Positions 34,171 to 44,478 of a stretch of 64,000 nucleotides of DNA are shown piece after piece. Source of the DNA: Rhizophlyctis rosea (lineage: Eukaryota; Chytridiomycota; Chytridiomycetes; Rhizophlyctidales; Rhizophlyctidaceae); assembly GCA_027596075.1 (NCBI GenBank), contig JADGJC010000211.1, positions 1 through 64,000 on the forward strand, read 5' to 3'. The position numbers were made by a program, and so were the translations under genes. The notes below the pieces were generated by a model. The model did no database searches. It was not told where the DNA came from and saw only the letters and a list, made by a program, of their open reading frames with translations. The stretch's first letter is position 1. Every line of letters starts with the position of its first letter.

Positions 34171-35304
34171 CTAACAACACAACTCCTCGTCAACCTTCTT
34201 AGTCACCACAACACCATCCCTCTCCGCCAAAATCCTCCCAACCTCCCCAAACACCGCGGACCCAATCGCCAACCCAACCACAATAGCAATACACAACCCA
34301 ACATTATACGTCATGACGACTAACATCATTATATACGCCAACGAAGCTGATACTAGACGAGATACACCGCGAATAACGGCAGATGCGATGCGGTAGGAGG
34401 TTTTGATGTCTGTTCGTAGGAGTGGGGTGATGGAGGTTTGCGAGGCTGATGGGGGGTCGAGGGAGGAGATGGAGGATGAGGAGGATGTTGTCGCTGGTTG
34501 TGTTTGTGTTGCTGATGTTGGAAGTGTCCGAGGAGGCATGTAATACACCGCGTCCCTCCGTCGTTCAACCGTCAAATGCGCAACCTGGAACGCCTCATAC
34601 ACCATCCCCAACAAAATCGAACACATAATCGCCGCAACGTACTGTCCCGACGTATTCGGCACCCACTCCTTAAACAGTATATAATCCCTAATCCCCGTGT
34701 GGAAGTACATCCGCATTTCCACGGGGTCTGAGGCTGTTGAGGCGGTGCAGTACGGTAGGGACGGTGTTGCGTCGCACATTGATTGCCAGTATGAGCATTG
34801 CCGCATGTTGGGCATGGCTTTACATAATTGGGCGTAGGTGGAGAGAAGGTCGCATTGGGCGTATGTTGCGTTTGGGCGGATGGAGCAGGTGGAGCATCCG
34901 TCCATGGACATTTCGGTGCAGATTGAGGAGATTGAGGCGGTTGTTTGGGCGGAGGTTGGGAGGGAGGGGAGGGGGGAGAGGGATGGGCCAGTGCATCTCG
35001 TTGTTGAATTCGCGCAGGTCGATGTGTAAGCCGCGCAATCGCTCATGCGGGGCATGTCTAAGGAGCAGATGTTGGAGAGGAGGGAGAAGGGTGTGCAGTA
35101 TTCGGAGGGGATTGTGGAGGAGGGTGAGGAGCAGGAGGTGCGGATGGTGCAGCCGGGCATGCCGGGCATTTGTTGGCAGAGGTTTGTGAGGGAGGTTGTG
35201 CTGTTTGTGTCTGGGAGGGGGGCGGTTTGGGCGTGGAGGGTTGGGAGGAGAGAGAGGGATGCGAGGAGGAGGGCGGTGCCCTTGGGAAGGGTGCGAGGCA
35301 GCAT
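34171..35304 (-). CDS. CTR-family copper transporter with four-module Cys/Met ectodomain
   Basis: Plasma-membrane (or vacuolar) Cu(I) importer. Single exon, 377 aa. Residues 1-25 are a signal peptide (LLLASLSLLPTLHA). Residues 43-186 contain 16 cysteines in four groups of four: 43/52/58/70, 80/90/97/104, 129/137/140/151 and 161/170/177/186; the first gap of each group holds a Met pair (MPGM, MPRM, MSM, MPNM). The CTR domain starts near residue 197 (MRMYFHTG...). TM1 about 222-240, then a Ser/Thr-rich loop, TM2 with the MxxxM filter (MLVVM), TM3 with GxxxG (GLAIG). Ends in CC, like the Cys-rich tails of other CTRs. Known CTRs trimerise and capture copper by Met motifs; the Cys/Met modules as copper scavengers are my inference. 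It lacks introns, unlike most neighbours. Confidence 0.88.
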   Translation of the reverse strand: MLPRTLPKGTALLLASLSLLPTLHAQTAPLPDTNSTTSLTNLCQQMPGMPGCTIRTSCSSPSSTIPSEYCTPFSLLSNICSLDMPRMSDCAAYTSTCANSTTRCTGPSLSPLPSLPTSAQTTASISSICTEMSMDGCSTCSIRPNATYAQCDLLSTYAQLCKAMPNMRQCSYWQSMCDATPSLPYCTASTASDPVEMRMYFHTGIRDYILFKEWVPNTSGQYVAAIMCSILLGMVYEAFQVAHLTVERRRDAVYYMPPRTLPTSATQTQPATTSSSSSISSLDPPSASQTSITPLLRTDIKTSYRIASAVIRGVSRLVSASLAYIMMLVVMTYNVGLCIAIVVGLAIGSAVFGEVGRILAERDGVVVTKKVDEELCC

Positions 35305-36780
35305 GACTGGGGCGATGTCGACGAGGAGATGGTGAGAATATGAGGTTGAGAGAGAACGGCTCTCACTTCTGTTGGTAACTTAGTACTGTACGAGCTTGGC
35401 GAACAGAGAACGGTGGTGCAGCTACTGTAAATAAACCTTGACCACTCTTGCTGACACAAACTGCGGAACTGTCAAGGGCAAAAATCGCGCAACCGGCACT
35501 TTATATGAGCGTCTTGGTGGCACTGGGAATGGGATCCTGACCAAATTGCGGCGCATTGATCCGACCAATGACAGAACCTCTTCCCTCCTCGTTGTTGATT
35601 GGTTCGAAACATGAAGACGCCAAACCTTGTTGTATGTGTCATGATGACTCACATACGCCAGGGTTCCAAGCACATCAAACCATTTCACTTTGGTACATGT
35701 ACACCACTTCCACACAGCAAAAAGGCAGAAAATGCCCGACCGGCACGACCTACAATTTGCGACACTTTCAGCAGCCATAATCTTCCTAGAATTTACTCAA
35801 TACCGCTTCATGAAAGAAACGGACAATCAATTACGTGACCTCAAACAAAGAGTGTGGGCAGTGACGCTTGCCACCGAGCCCACTGAGTCCACTGACCCTC
35901 CCGAGGTAACAATAACAGCGACCCAGATGCGATATCCGGATGTGCCAAAAAAATGTCTCTGAAAACGTAGGTACTAAAGCCTCTTGCGCAGTACACGCAG
36001 GTTGGAAGCAAGCGACGACGCCTCTTCGATGAAGTAGAGGACTGACACCATAACCGGGGATTGTGCGGGCTGAGGCGACATTTTCACTCTTAGCGATGTG
36101 GGCTGCTCTGATCAATTGGATTGAAAGTGGTGGTTACCTTCGCGGGGGTCCCGTGGCGGCTACTTTGGGAAGGAAAACTGTACGGCTGGGAAGTAAAGCG
36201 CCGCAGAAGTAGTGGTCACGTCCAAGTGTTTACAGAAATTTGGTTCTAATGGTGATAATGGTTGTGACAATGCGTTCTCTGATGGAACTGTCAGTTGCTT
36301 TTTGTTTTTTGGTCGCTTGAGCTCTGACATACAAACGACCTCTTTCCAACGTGGTCTTTCTGCACTCTGTTTTGGGACTTATGCGCCATCTTGGATGGTA
36401 CTGGCACATATGAATATGACTGGTTTGATCACCGCGTTGGACGATTGTCAGTGATTGTCCTCATGACAACATCGATCCTATGCATTTGAATCAAGTCATC
36501 CTGCGTTCGAGCCGATCAGAAGTGACTTCCCGCCATTCCAAACCGCTCATGTCAAAATCTTGACATGGCACGATGGAAGTGGCGCAGTTTGCTTGTCAAA
36601 TCTGGAGTGTCTTGATGAATAGGGGTGTCCCGCCGATCAAATTAATTAATCACCAAATGCATGAAATGGGGGCCTTCCCACGCGCGCGGACATCACAATC
36701 AGATCCCCATTCATAGTCAATCAATTGACATCATGCATGTCCATCCCGTCCATCTCGTCCAAACATTAGGCAGCGCGATT
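35305..36780. other. long intergenic region
   Basis: About 1.5 kb upstream of the CTR gene (-) and of the hairpin array (+). Apart from the small frame at 35732-35962 I see nothing coding. It carries the promoters of both flanking units. Confidence 0.5.
35732..35962 (+). CDS. possible small ORF, 76 aa
   Basis: ATG at 35732, stop at 35960. The N terminus has a short hydrophobic stretch (FATLSAAIIFLEF) followed by a charged helix. Reading frames on the opposite strand are also open here, so coding status is doubtful. No family recognised. Confidence 0.2.
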   Translation: MPDRHDLQFATLSAAIIFLEFTQYRFMKETDNQLRDLKQRVWAVTLATEPTESTDPPEVTITATQMRYPDVPKKCL

Positions 36781-36790
36781 GGCAAATTGC

Positions 36791-36800
36791 TATATAAAGG
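36791..36800 (+). promoter_or_regulatory. TATA box upstream of the hairpin array
   Basis: tatataaagg, preceded by ttgc; the sequence after it (36801-36945) is pyrimidine-rich with no start codon context of note. A transcript beginning about 30 bp downstream would contain all four hairpins. Confidence 0.5.
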
Positions 36801-36945
36801 TCCCCACCCCTGCATCCCCCCACATATTTTCCCACGCTCGCTCTTCCCACACTTCTCGCTGATCACTACACACGAACGAACCTCATTCTACTTCCGCAAT
36901 CATCTTCTCTTCCCACATTCCCACACTTCCCGTTCACATACACTT

Positions 36946-37052
36946 GAATGTCTTATGGTTCAAAGTTCCATGTCAGCTCCCAGTCATCCACAGCGCTGCA
37001 TCTTGTGTCGCAAGACGGGGGCTTTCAATAGAACTTTAATCGTGAGACATTC
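36946..37052 (+). ncRNA. hairpin unit 1
   Basis: Arms 36946-36968 and 37031-37052, inner helix AGCTCCC with GGGGGCT (7 bp). 107 nt in total. The only unit with T at stem position 14. Confidence 0.7.
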
Positions 37053-37122
37053 TTCCTTTCTTCACAATTCTCCGTCATATCCTTCTATTTCTCGTTCCTT
37101 TTGGTCATTTTCCCTTCCATTC

Positions 37123-37220
37123 GAATGTCTTATGGTACAAAGTTCCATGTCAGCCCTCTCTTCAGCCTTTCCCAAGCGCTTGGCGTGAGCTCACACTTGA
37201 ACTTTTACTGTATGACATTC
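37123..37220 (+). ncRNA. hairpin unit 2
   Basis: Arms 37123-37145 and 37199-37220; one T-T mismatch at stem position 7, otherwise paired except for the bulged C. 98 nt. Confidence 0.7.
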
Positions 37221-37272
37221 CCCGTTTTACTTTTTCTTCTTGTTCTACATTTTTTCCAACCTTACCACCCGC

Positions 37273-37380
37273 AATGTCTTATAGTACAAAGTTCCATGTC
37301 AGCCATTCCTTAAACGCCCACACTCTGTGTGAAGCGGCTATCTTGGGAGGCTCACGCTTGAACTTTTACTGTATGACATT
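37273..37380 (+). ncRNA. hairpin unit 3
   Basis: 5' arm from 37273, 3' arm 37360-37380; inner helix AGCC with GGCT. An A replaces G at stem position 11 and pairs with T. 108 nt. Confidence 0.7.
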
Positions 37381-37445
37381 ATCAGGGCCTTCAGCATATA
37401 TGTTCTTCTCACTTGCTTCGTCATCCTGCTTTCTTATTAACGGCA

Positions 37446-37542
37446 ATGTCTTATGATACAAAGTTCCATGCCAGCCTTCTTGCACATCGTCTCGTATTGA
37501 TGCGGTTGCGAGGCTTCCGTTCGAACTTTTATTGTGAGACAT
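37446..37542 (+). ncRNA. hairpin unit 4
   Basis: 5' arm from 37446, 3' arm 37523-37542; inner helix AGCCTT with GAGGCT. Stem position 12 is A-U here and position 7 is T-A. 97 nt. Confidence 0.7.
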
Positions 37543-37599
37543 AGCGTTGTTGCGTCTTTCCCATCTGCATTTGATCCTCTTGATTGACAACAAGCATTA

Positions 37600-38204
37600 A
37601 TCAGTCACATCTGCCTTTGTTTTCTACATATGATCGAGTGTGAAGGCCCAAATTTGGAGTCTGTACCGGGCAATGCGGGGCATGCTAGTTAGGGCCAGCT
37701 GTGGAACATATCAAAGCTTTCAAGATTCTTCGCCAATTGGGTCTATTGATGGCAGAGATGTGGTCAAAAGCTTCCAGGAATGCGTGCCGTGCCGTGTTGC
37801 TCTTCCACAGGTACCGTCATTAGTCTAAATCATCTTACGGGTGTGGAATAACGGGAAACTCAAGACGCACAAAGCTTCCCTTGCATTCTCAAAGCTGACG
37901 AGTCTGATGACAGACTTGACAATGCAACTCGCCCTGGTAACTGGGCGTTGCTCCATATGGGAGGAGTTCTCTTGGCCTGACCTCTAACCCATAATTGAAC
38001 AAACAACCACATATCCCAATCAAAAATACTCCTTCAAAACCCATTATTTGAAAGGCCACTTGGCTTATTTATCATACATACACTATACGCTTCCCCAAGC
38101 AAAACATAAAATACAATCTCCAATCACACAAATCGCAGGGTATACCACTACACCACTCTCCCCGTTCTCCTCCCTCACATCCCAGACCCACTCAAACCAA
38201 CCCA
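37600..38204. other. intergenic between hairpin array and acyl-CoA synthetase
   Basis: About 600 bp. Presumably the 3' end of the hairpin transcript and the 3' UTR of the synthetase. No coding or RNA signal recognised. Confidence 0.5.
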
Positions 38205-40795
38205 TCATTTCTTCCAAGCCCCCTTAATCTCCTCCTCAAACTTCTCTTGAATCTTCTTCCTCTGCACCTTCCCCGCCGGCGTCACCATCCCATTCTCCGG
38301 CGTCCACTCCTCCTTATCCAAAATCACCGCCGAAACAGTCTCGCTTGTCCGCAGCCGGCGCTGCTTCGCTTGTGATTGTAGGGATTGGAGGACGGAGTCT
38401 TCGCTGGCGTTCTGTGCAGGAAAACTGTCAGTCTTTGGTGATTGGAGGAATATCCAGGAAGGAGGACATACCTTATCGCTAGCAACGACGACTGCAATAA
38501 CGGTGTCGTGGTCGCCGTCAGCGATGATGCAAACACTCTTGACGTGGGGTGTGGCGTTGTACTCTGATTCGAGCTTTTCGACGGCGACGTATTCGCCTGA
38601 GGGTTGTTTGACGAGGTTTTTGGCGCGGTCGATGATGGAGAGGGTTCCGTCAGTGTTCCAACGACCTTGCGGAGGATATTATCAGCATGAGGGAGGGCGA
38701 CACATAAGCAATGAATGATGCTCACCAATATCACCCGTCCGGAACCACCCATCCTCAGTCATGGCTTCCTCAGTTTTATCCTTTGCTTGGTAGTATCCTC
38801 TCATAACAGATGGACCCCGCACCCAAATCTCCCCTTCACCGTTCTCCACCTTGTACTTTTCGTTTTCTTCCATAGCAACTAATTTTACTTCGCTGTTGGG
38901 CGCGATGGCTCCGACCGTGTTTTGTGCGGTGATGATGGAGGGTAACATGAATGATACGATTCCTGTGTGTAAAGTCATCAGACCAAATTTCCATGCGCAA
39001 TGAGTGCTGCTGATTTCGAAGTTCCTTACCAGCAGTCTCGGTAAGTCCATACCCCTGCAAAACCGGACACATCATCCCCGCCAAAAACCTCTGCGTCTCA
39101 CCCTGCATCGCCGCACCACCACTAGCCATCAACCTCAACCGTCCTCCAAACGCCTCCTTCACCTTCCCCAAAACAGCCGCCTCAACTCCCTTCTCCACCA
39201 CCCCCGAAACAGCCTCCGGCATCACCTTCCACCCCAACCACTTAATATACGCCGCACCCTGCACGACCCATTGTTGCCATTGTGGCAATTTCGTCAGTTG
39301 CGACAAGATGCCTTTACGGACGCGTTCCCAGATGGCAGGCACGCCGGCGGCGAGCGTGGGTTGGAGGGCGCGGAAATCGGATTTGGTGGAGGGGTGGAGG
39401 GCGGGACCGTCAGTTAGGGTTCGGGGGTTTGCGTAACCGATTCGGACGCCGCGGAGGAGGACGTAGTGTTCGAGGACGAGTTCGAGGACGTGGGCGAGGG
39501 GGAGGTAGCCTGGATGTACATTGATAAGTGGGTTCGAGAGACCCATAATGAGATTTTAAATTTGCACCTACCGATATATGAATCCTCATGAGTAACAAAA
39601 TCTCCAATGATACGCTCAATCCCGGCAATCGACGCCATGACGTTCTTATGCGTCAGCTCGACTCCTTTCGGCGTTCCGGTACTTCCAGACCTGTAAACCA
39701 CCACCAAATAAGTCACAAATCCGGACCCCAAACCCTCCAACAAAAGCACCAAACTCACGTATACATAATACAGGCCAAATCCCCCTCCCCTGGCGGCCTC
39801 GGCTCCCTCCCACTCTCCCTACCCAACTTCACCAAATCATCAAACGATATAATCTTCCCAACCTTCTCCAACTTATACTTCTTCTTAATATCCTCCTCGG
39901 TCCCTTGCTTCCCGACATAAATCACCGTCTGGGCTTTCGGGATGGCTTCTGATACAATGGGAAGGAGGTCCTCGGATGCAAAAATAATGGTTGAGTTGCA
40001 CTGTTCGGCTGCTTGGCGGACGCCGTCGACGCCTAGGGCGTCGTAGACGGTTGCGATGATGATGGTTTGGGAAAAGGCGCCATGGACGAAGGGGAGCCAT
40101 TCGCGGCTGGTTGGGGGGTGGGTTAGGTTTGGTGGGTGGGTGTGAGGGGTGAGGGGACGTACCATGTTTTTGCGAAGACTAAAATCTTGTCATCGGCCTT
40201 GCATCCGATTTCTACCAATCCCGCACCGGCAAATCGACTTGTTTCCGCTACATCTTTGTAGGATGTCCATTCATAGTCACTCAACCGGTACCGGGTCCAC
40301 TTCTTCTTTTTCGGTTTTTGGTCCTTCTCGTCACCCTTCTTGCCGTCATTCTCCTTTTCGTCTTGTTTCCAGCTCTCCCGCGATACATCCTTCTCATTTG
40401 GTGTAGCGGATGCATCTGGTTGTTTTGATTCCTTTTTGGAGTGGTCGGATTCTGGATCGACCTCATCTGTCTATTAATCGAAATACATTGGAAAGTTAGG
40501 AATGCACCCGATGCGGGATATGTACTACTGCAAATTACCATACCTCCAAGACATCTCTCCAGCCCATGCAATCCGCATTGCCCCAAGTTTCTCCACACCA
40601 CTTCATCAATTCGAATAGTGTGTTGGGCCGATCATCAGAACTCATATCAGTGCCATCCCGGCCACGAAGTCGTGGTCGCTCAACAAGTGTATCAATGGAC
40701 ATTGGAGATCGTTTCGTTGCGGTCTCCTTTTCATTGCCGGTGCCCTCAACCGAGACTGCATATGGTCCATGGGCGTGAAAGATGTTTGGTGACAT
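38205..40795 (-). CDS. long-chain fatty-acid--CoA ligase (FAA1/ACSL type)
   Basis: Activates long-chain fatty acids to acyl-CoA through an acyl-AMP intermediate. Start [12 protein letters not shown] (ATG 40795), stop at 38205. Landmarks: [11 protein letters not shown] about 40270, [18 protein letters not shown] about 40150-40080, the P-loop-like [18 protein letters not shown] (about 39690-39640), YLPLAHVLE (about 39510), [13 protein letters not shown] (about 39110), QGYGLTET (about 39060), [16 protein letters not shown] (about 38820), [10 protein letters not shown] (about 38730) and, after an intron, [25 protein letters not shown] (about 38640), the fatty-acyl-CoA synthetase signature. About eight introns. 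Between the N-terminal ~85 residues and the core is a Lys/Asp/Glu-rich low-complexity insert (about 40310-40450). Subcellular location is not evident. Confidence 0.93.
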
Positions 40796-41205
40796 TGGCA
40801 AGGATGGTTGCGGTGATTTTGCGGGTAGAAGTTACAAGGCTATCCTTTGAGAATAATGTGGTGCAATTTTGGAATGTGATAGTTTTCTGTGGAGAAACTC
40901 TGAAACATGTGGGAACTTGCTCTTTATATTTGAGAACTAGATCGCAAGGAGTCAAGGACCCTCTGTGTGAGCCTTGAGGCACTGACGTCAGGCCTTGATG
41001 GCGGTGCACCCAGCCTCGCCGCACGTGTCACTTCGATCATGACGAATACATGACTAAGCTTCATTAATCGCAATCAGCACAGCATGACTGCGCCGCATCA
41101 ACTGCGCTTCGACTCAGCAGCAAAGCGAAGCAACCAGCATGCTGAGCCCCCTTCCCCAAAACTCTATAAATAGTAGCCCACCCCCCTCGTCCCCTGCTCT
41201 CTTTC
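40796..41205. promoter_or_regulatory. divergent promoter region of acyl-CoA synthetase (-) and U1 snRNA (+)
   Basis: Contains a perfect CRE palindrome TGACGTCA (40983-40990), an E-box CACGTG (41022-41027) and a TATA box ctataaatag (41163-41172), about 35-43 bp before the U1 5' end. The CRE and E-box are about 190-230 bp from the synthetase ATG. Confidence 0.55.
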
Positions 41206-41370
41206 ATACTTACCTGACGGGGGTTCCCGGTGCTCAAGAATGCCGGGGCCTAGTCATTGAACCTGGCATTGCACAAACGTCTGGGTTCGGTGTGCTACAC
41301 ACTCCTTCGGGGGTCGTGACCGTATAATTTTTGGCAGTGGGAGGTGTTCTGCGTTCGCGCGGCCCTCCTG
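41206..41370 (+). ncRNA. U1 spliceosomal snRNA
   Basis: Begins ATACTTACCTG, identical to the 5' end of U1 that pairs with 5' splice sites. Stem-loop II carries the U1A-binding loop CATTGCAC. The Sm site is ATAATTTTTGG, followed by CAGTGGGAG and a terminal stem-loop with the GCGTTCGCGC sequence typical of U1 stem-loop IV. Length 165 nt, equal within a few bases to animal U1 (164 nt). A TATA box precedes it. It recognises the GTAAGT/GTGAGT donors seen across the window. The 3' end (CCCTCCTG) was set by stem IV and may be off by a few bases. Confidence 0.96.
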
Positions 41371-41821
41371 ATATGTTCTGAATATAAAGAAGAAAACTGA
41401 GTTTTTCTTTTTGGTGAAAATGCATGATTATTTGTTTGTGCGCAATGTCATTGGCCTAATGTTTGCTGACATCAGCATGGTAAGGGCGGGCACTGATCAC
41501 CTTGAGACCAATGCGCAGTGGGAACAGCTTCTGCTACGAAAGATGCGGACAAAGCTCAAATCGTCCAGTCACTGACGAAGGGCACTTGGCCATCATGTTG
41601 TGCACAACTCGACCTACGTATGCACCCCATGCCCAATCACAAGGACCCTGCTGATTACAGATGACAGCTGTCAAGCTGCACTTTTTCTATCACTTAATCT
41701 GCCTTCCAAGTTGCTTATATTCATGGATCTCTTCGCTTATTAACGGCCCATATAGTCGTTCCCATTGCAAACCCACAAATCTCCTGCAACCAGTCTCTCC
41801 AAGTTAAATTGGCTTTCCACT
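41371..41821. other. intergenic after U1
   Basis: About 450 bp; includes a T tract shortly after U1 (41401-41412). Nothing else recognised. Confidence 0.5.
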
Positions 41822-44261
41822 ATGCTAGTTCGGCAACCTTTGCCATCCAAGAGTTTCTTTGACACTCCGACGGGCCTTGCTTTGTATTCGCCCAACTATA
41901 GGTACGGTCTCTGGATTGCGATGCTGCTTGCCGTCTTACATCATCAATTTGACTCATATTCATCTACACACGTATGACTCAAGCACAAAACATGTCCCCA
42001 AAACCATCTACGCGCAGCGCGCCTATCAACAAGGATGGCTGATCCCACAATCTCATCGACCTTCACCCACCGTAAAAGCCCCGACAACAGGTTTCCAGCA
42101 GGAGGAAGTTAGGATTGAGGATGCGAGGGTGGTGGGCATGGTGGAGAAGATCAGAGTAAGAAGATGTCAAGAACTCTCTAACAAACTTACCCCTCACCAT
42201 CTATCAATCGATCTCGAAACTATCAGCATGATCTGGCCGCTCGTGGCATTCGTGGCATCTTCACCCTGCAGAATCGATTCAGGCAGCAAGACCTTGAACG
42301 CAGGTCAGTGCGCAACGTTTCAACAGTGCATTGGGGCATGTACTCCTTATACTGAAACAAAGGGCGTCATGACAGTGGGAAATTGCCGAAGTATCAATTC
42401 GAAAAAATTATGCGGGAAACAAGATTGCCGATTGTGCCTGAGGTATGATACTACTCTCAGGGTTTCTAGATGCATCGGAGCTTGCTAATTCAGAGACTTG
42501 ATGCAACCATTTAACAACAGGATGTTAAACATATATTTGAGTATTACGCCAAATCCGGCATATACATTTCTTATGAATCCTTGTTACGGGACATACGTGT
42601 AAGTTGCGACAGCAGACCTCATGTGTTGATATTATTCTGATAATGCGTATGAATAGGGCACATTGACAGAACCCCGACGAGCAGCTGTGCAAAGATTATT
42701 TGACCACTTCCCTAAAAGTCATGGCGACCGTATAGATCGCGACGTGCTTCTTAGCGCTTTTCATCCCAACTCGCATCCATTTGCCGCACGAGGTACCCCT
42801 GACCATTCGATGCTCTAATTTCTCTGATTTCACAAAGTACATCAGCACATGGATCTAACCGTCTTTCGAACAGGAAGTAAATCCCCCTCAGAGATCAATG
42901 CCGAATTCCTTGACACCTTCCCTCAACACCCACACATCTCCCTCTCCGATCTCATGACATACTTCACCACCATCTCCCCCATCTACGCCTCCGATACAGA
43001 ATTCTGCAATGCCATCGTCGAGCCATGGGATTTGAGATCTGCTCTTGCCACACATACCGCTCCCCAACCAGTGCCCGCAGCCACAGATTCATCAGCACCA
43101 ATATCATCATCACAATCCGCTCAACCACAGTTTACAACTACTTCCAGACATCCAACCCAGACACATACGAAGAATTGGGGTGCATTCGGTCCAGTTAGCC
43201 TTAAGCGCGATCCGCGGGTGGTGAACAGGAGGTACGAGCCTTTAATGGATTACACAATGGATATGGTTGGAGTACAAGGGGAGGAGGCGCAAGCGAAGAA
43301 GAAGAAAGTTGGAAAGATGAAATTGAGAAGTGGGGTGGAGATGACTGTTGAGGTGGGTTTGTGGTAATGCAGGAAACGACGCCGCTTACCAAGATGGCAC
43401 CTGTCAAGATGTGCTGATGGATTTTACTTTTGACTACTTCAGGAGTCTATCGAAGCTATCAAACGCCAGCTTGCAGATCGTGCTAACGTCAGGGCCGGGA
43501 GGAGTATCGCTGCGTTGGGACGCCGCTTCCGTGATGCAGATCCTACTGGACGCGGGGCGGTGGATCGCTTTGTGTTTGGAGATGTCTTGGAACGTGATGT
43601 GCCTGGCTTGGGAGAGGAGGTTTGTTTGAATGCTGCCCATCAAACGCTGTATATCAGCCCTCATACTGACAATCACTGCTTCGTCCTGTAGAACATAAAC
43701 CGCATCATAACCTTCCTAGATCCCCAAGGAACAGACACCGTACCATATGGCAAATTCATCGACAGCTTTCGAGGAGGGGAGATGGATTCTCGTAGAAATT
43801 ATGTCTGTGACCAGTCCTTTGCGAAATTGGATAAGGAGGGAAAAGGATATATCACTGTTAGGGATTTGCGGGCGGCATTCGACCCTTCGGTGCGGACTGA
43901 TTGGTCTTCGGGAGCTAAATCGAGGGAACAGGTGTTTAGGGAGGAGTTGGATGCTGGGTTTGATGGGATGCAACGGTAAGAAGACTTTGTGTCTTTGGGG
44001 TTCGTCACAGTGGCGGGTTCCACTGTCAGCCCCAGACTGATTATCTCAATGACTTTTTGTCACTCATCTTGGGCATTCCCTAAACATCTCAGCATGGATA
44101 GAATCACCCGTGAGGACTATCGAACTTACTGGCATAACCGTGGCGCCACAATCGAGGACGACAAAGCGTTTAGTATGCTCGTGTTTACAACATTCCCAAC
44201 TAAGTACCGGCACGGATGTTATCGGTCGTGGAGGGAGGGGCCTAGTGTTGGGTGGGCTTGA
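41822..44261 (+). CDS. calcyphosin-like EF-hand protein (two calcyphosin-type halves)
   Basis: Calcium-binding protein resembling calcyphosins, which are common in ciliated organisms. Start MLVRQPLPSKSFF at 41822; splices from about 41899 to about 41984, then HDLAARGIRGIFTLQNRFRQ (about 42215) preceded by VEKIR, LPKYQFEKIMRETRLPIVPE (about 42385), DVKHIFEYYAKSGIYISYESLL (about 42522) and EPRRAAVQRLFDHFPKSHGDRI (about 42670); GSKSPSEINAEFLDTF (42876) completes the first half. A Ser/Gln/Thr linker follows. The second half repeats the pattern: RSIAALGRRFRDADPTGRG (about 43500), INRIITFLDPQGTDTVPYGKFIDSF (about 43700), FAKLDKEGKGYITVRDLRAAF (43819) and FREELDAGFDGMQR. Several loops lack full EF-hand acidic sets; DKEGKGYITVRD is the best. 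The last exon's 3' end is uncertain because another frame is also open to 44319. Confidence 0.75.
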
Positions 44262-44478
44262 GCGTGTACTGAGCAAAGAGCAGAAATTGTTAGCATGGCG
44301 TTCATTTGGTCGTCAATAGTATTTCATTGCAAAGTGAAAATGAGTGTATTCATGGATTTGATAATGATTGCAAAACATTGCACGCGAACCTAGCTATATT
44401 TGCACTAACGACATCTTGCCTGCCTAATGCTATCTATCAGCACGAGGTTGCGTTGATATTAGACCGATGACAAATCGC

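Larger units (their letters stand above)
36946..37542 (+). ncRNA. array of four covarying RNA hairpins (candidate small-RNA cluster)
   Basis: Four units at 36946-37052, 37123-37220, 37273-37380 and 37446-37542. Each has a 5' arm beginning AATGTCTTAT and ending CAAAGTTC and a 3' arm GAACTTT...GACAT that pair for about 21 bp with one constant bulged C. Stem position 14 is T-A in unit 1 and A-T in units 2-4; position 11 is G-C, G-U, A-U, G-U; position 12 is G-U, G-C, G-C, A-U. A second inner helix (5' AGC.../3' ...GCT) also covaries. The wobble pairs are valid only for plus-strand RNA (they become A-C on the other strand). Spacers are pyrimidine-rich and unconserved; the copies lie in different reading frames, which argues against protein. 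Arm length about 22 nt suggests Dicer-type processing, but that is inference. Confidence 0.75.

Noticed and set aside
35599..35605. GGTTCGAAAC, a tRNA B-box-like string
   Set aside because: No A-box or cloverleaf can be formed around it.
36661..37188. A 175-codon plus-strand frame over the first two hairpins
   Set aside because: The repeated peptide comes only from the conserved 5' arms; other hairpin copies lie in different frames and the pairing pattern explains the conservation.
36946..37542. Hairpins as terminal inverted repeats of small DNA transposons
   Set aside because: No target-site duplications visible, units stand in regular tandem, and the changes preserve RNA wobble pairing on one strand; still worth testing.
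41139..41327. Small ORF overlapping U1
   Set aside because: Fully explained by the U1 snRNA gene and its promoter.
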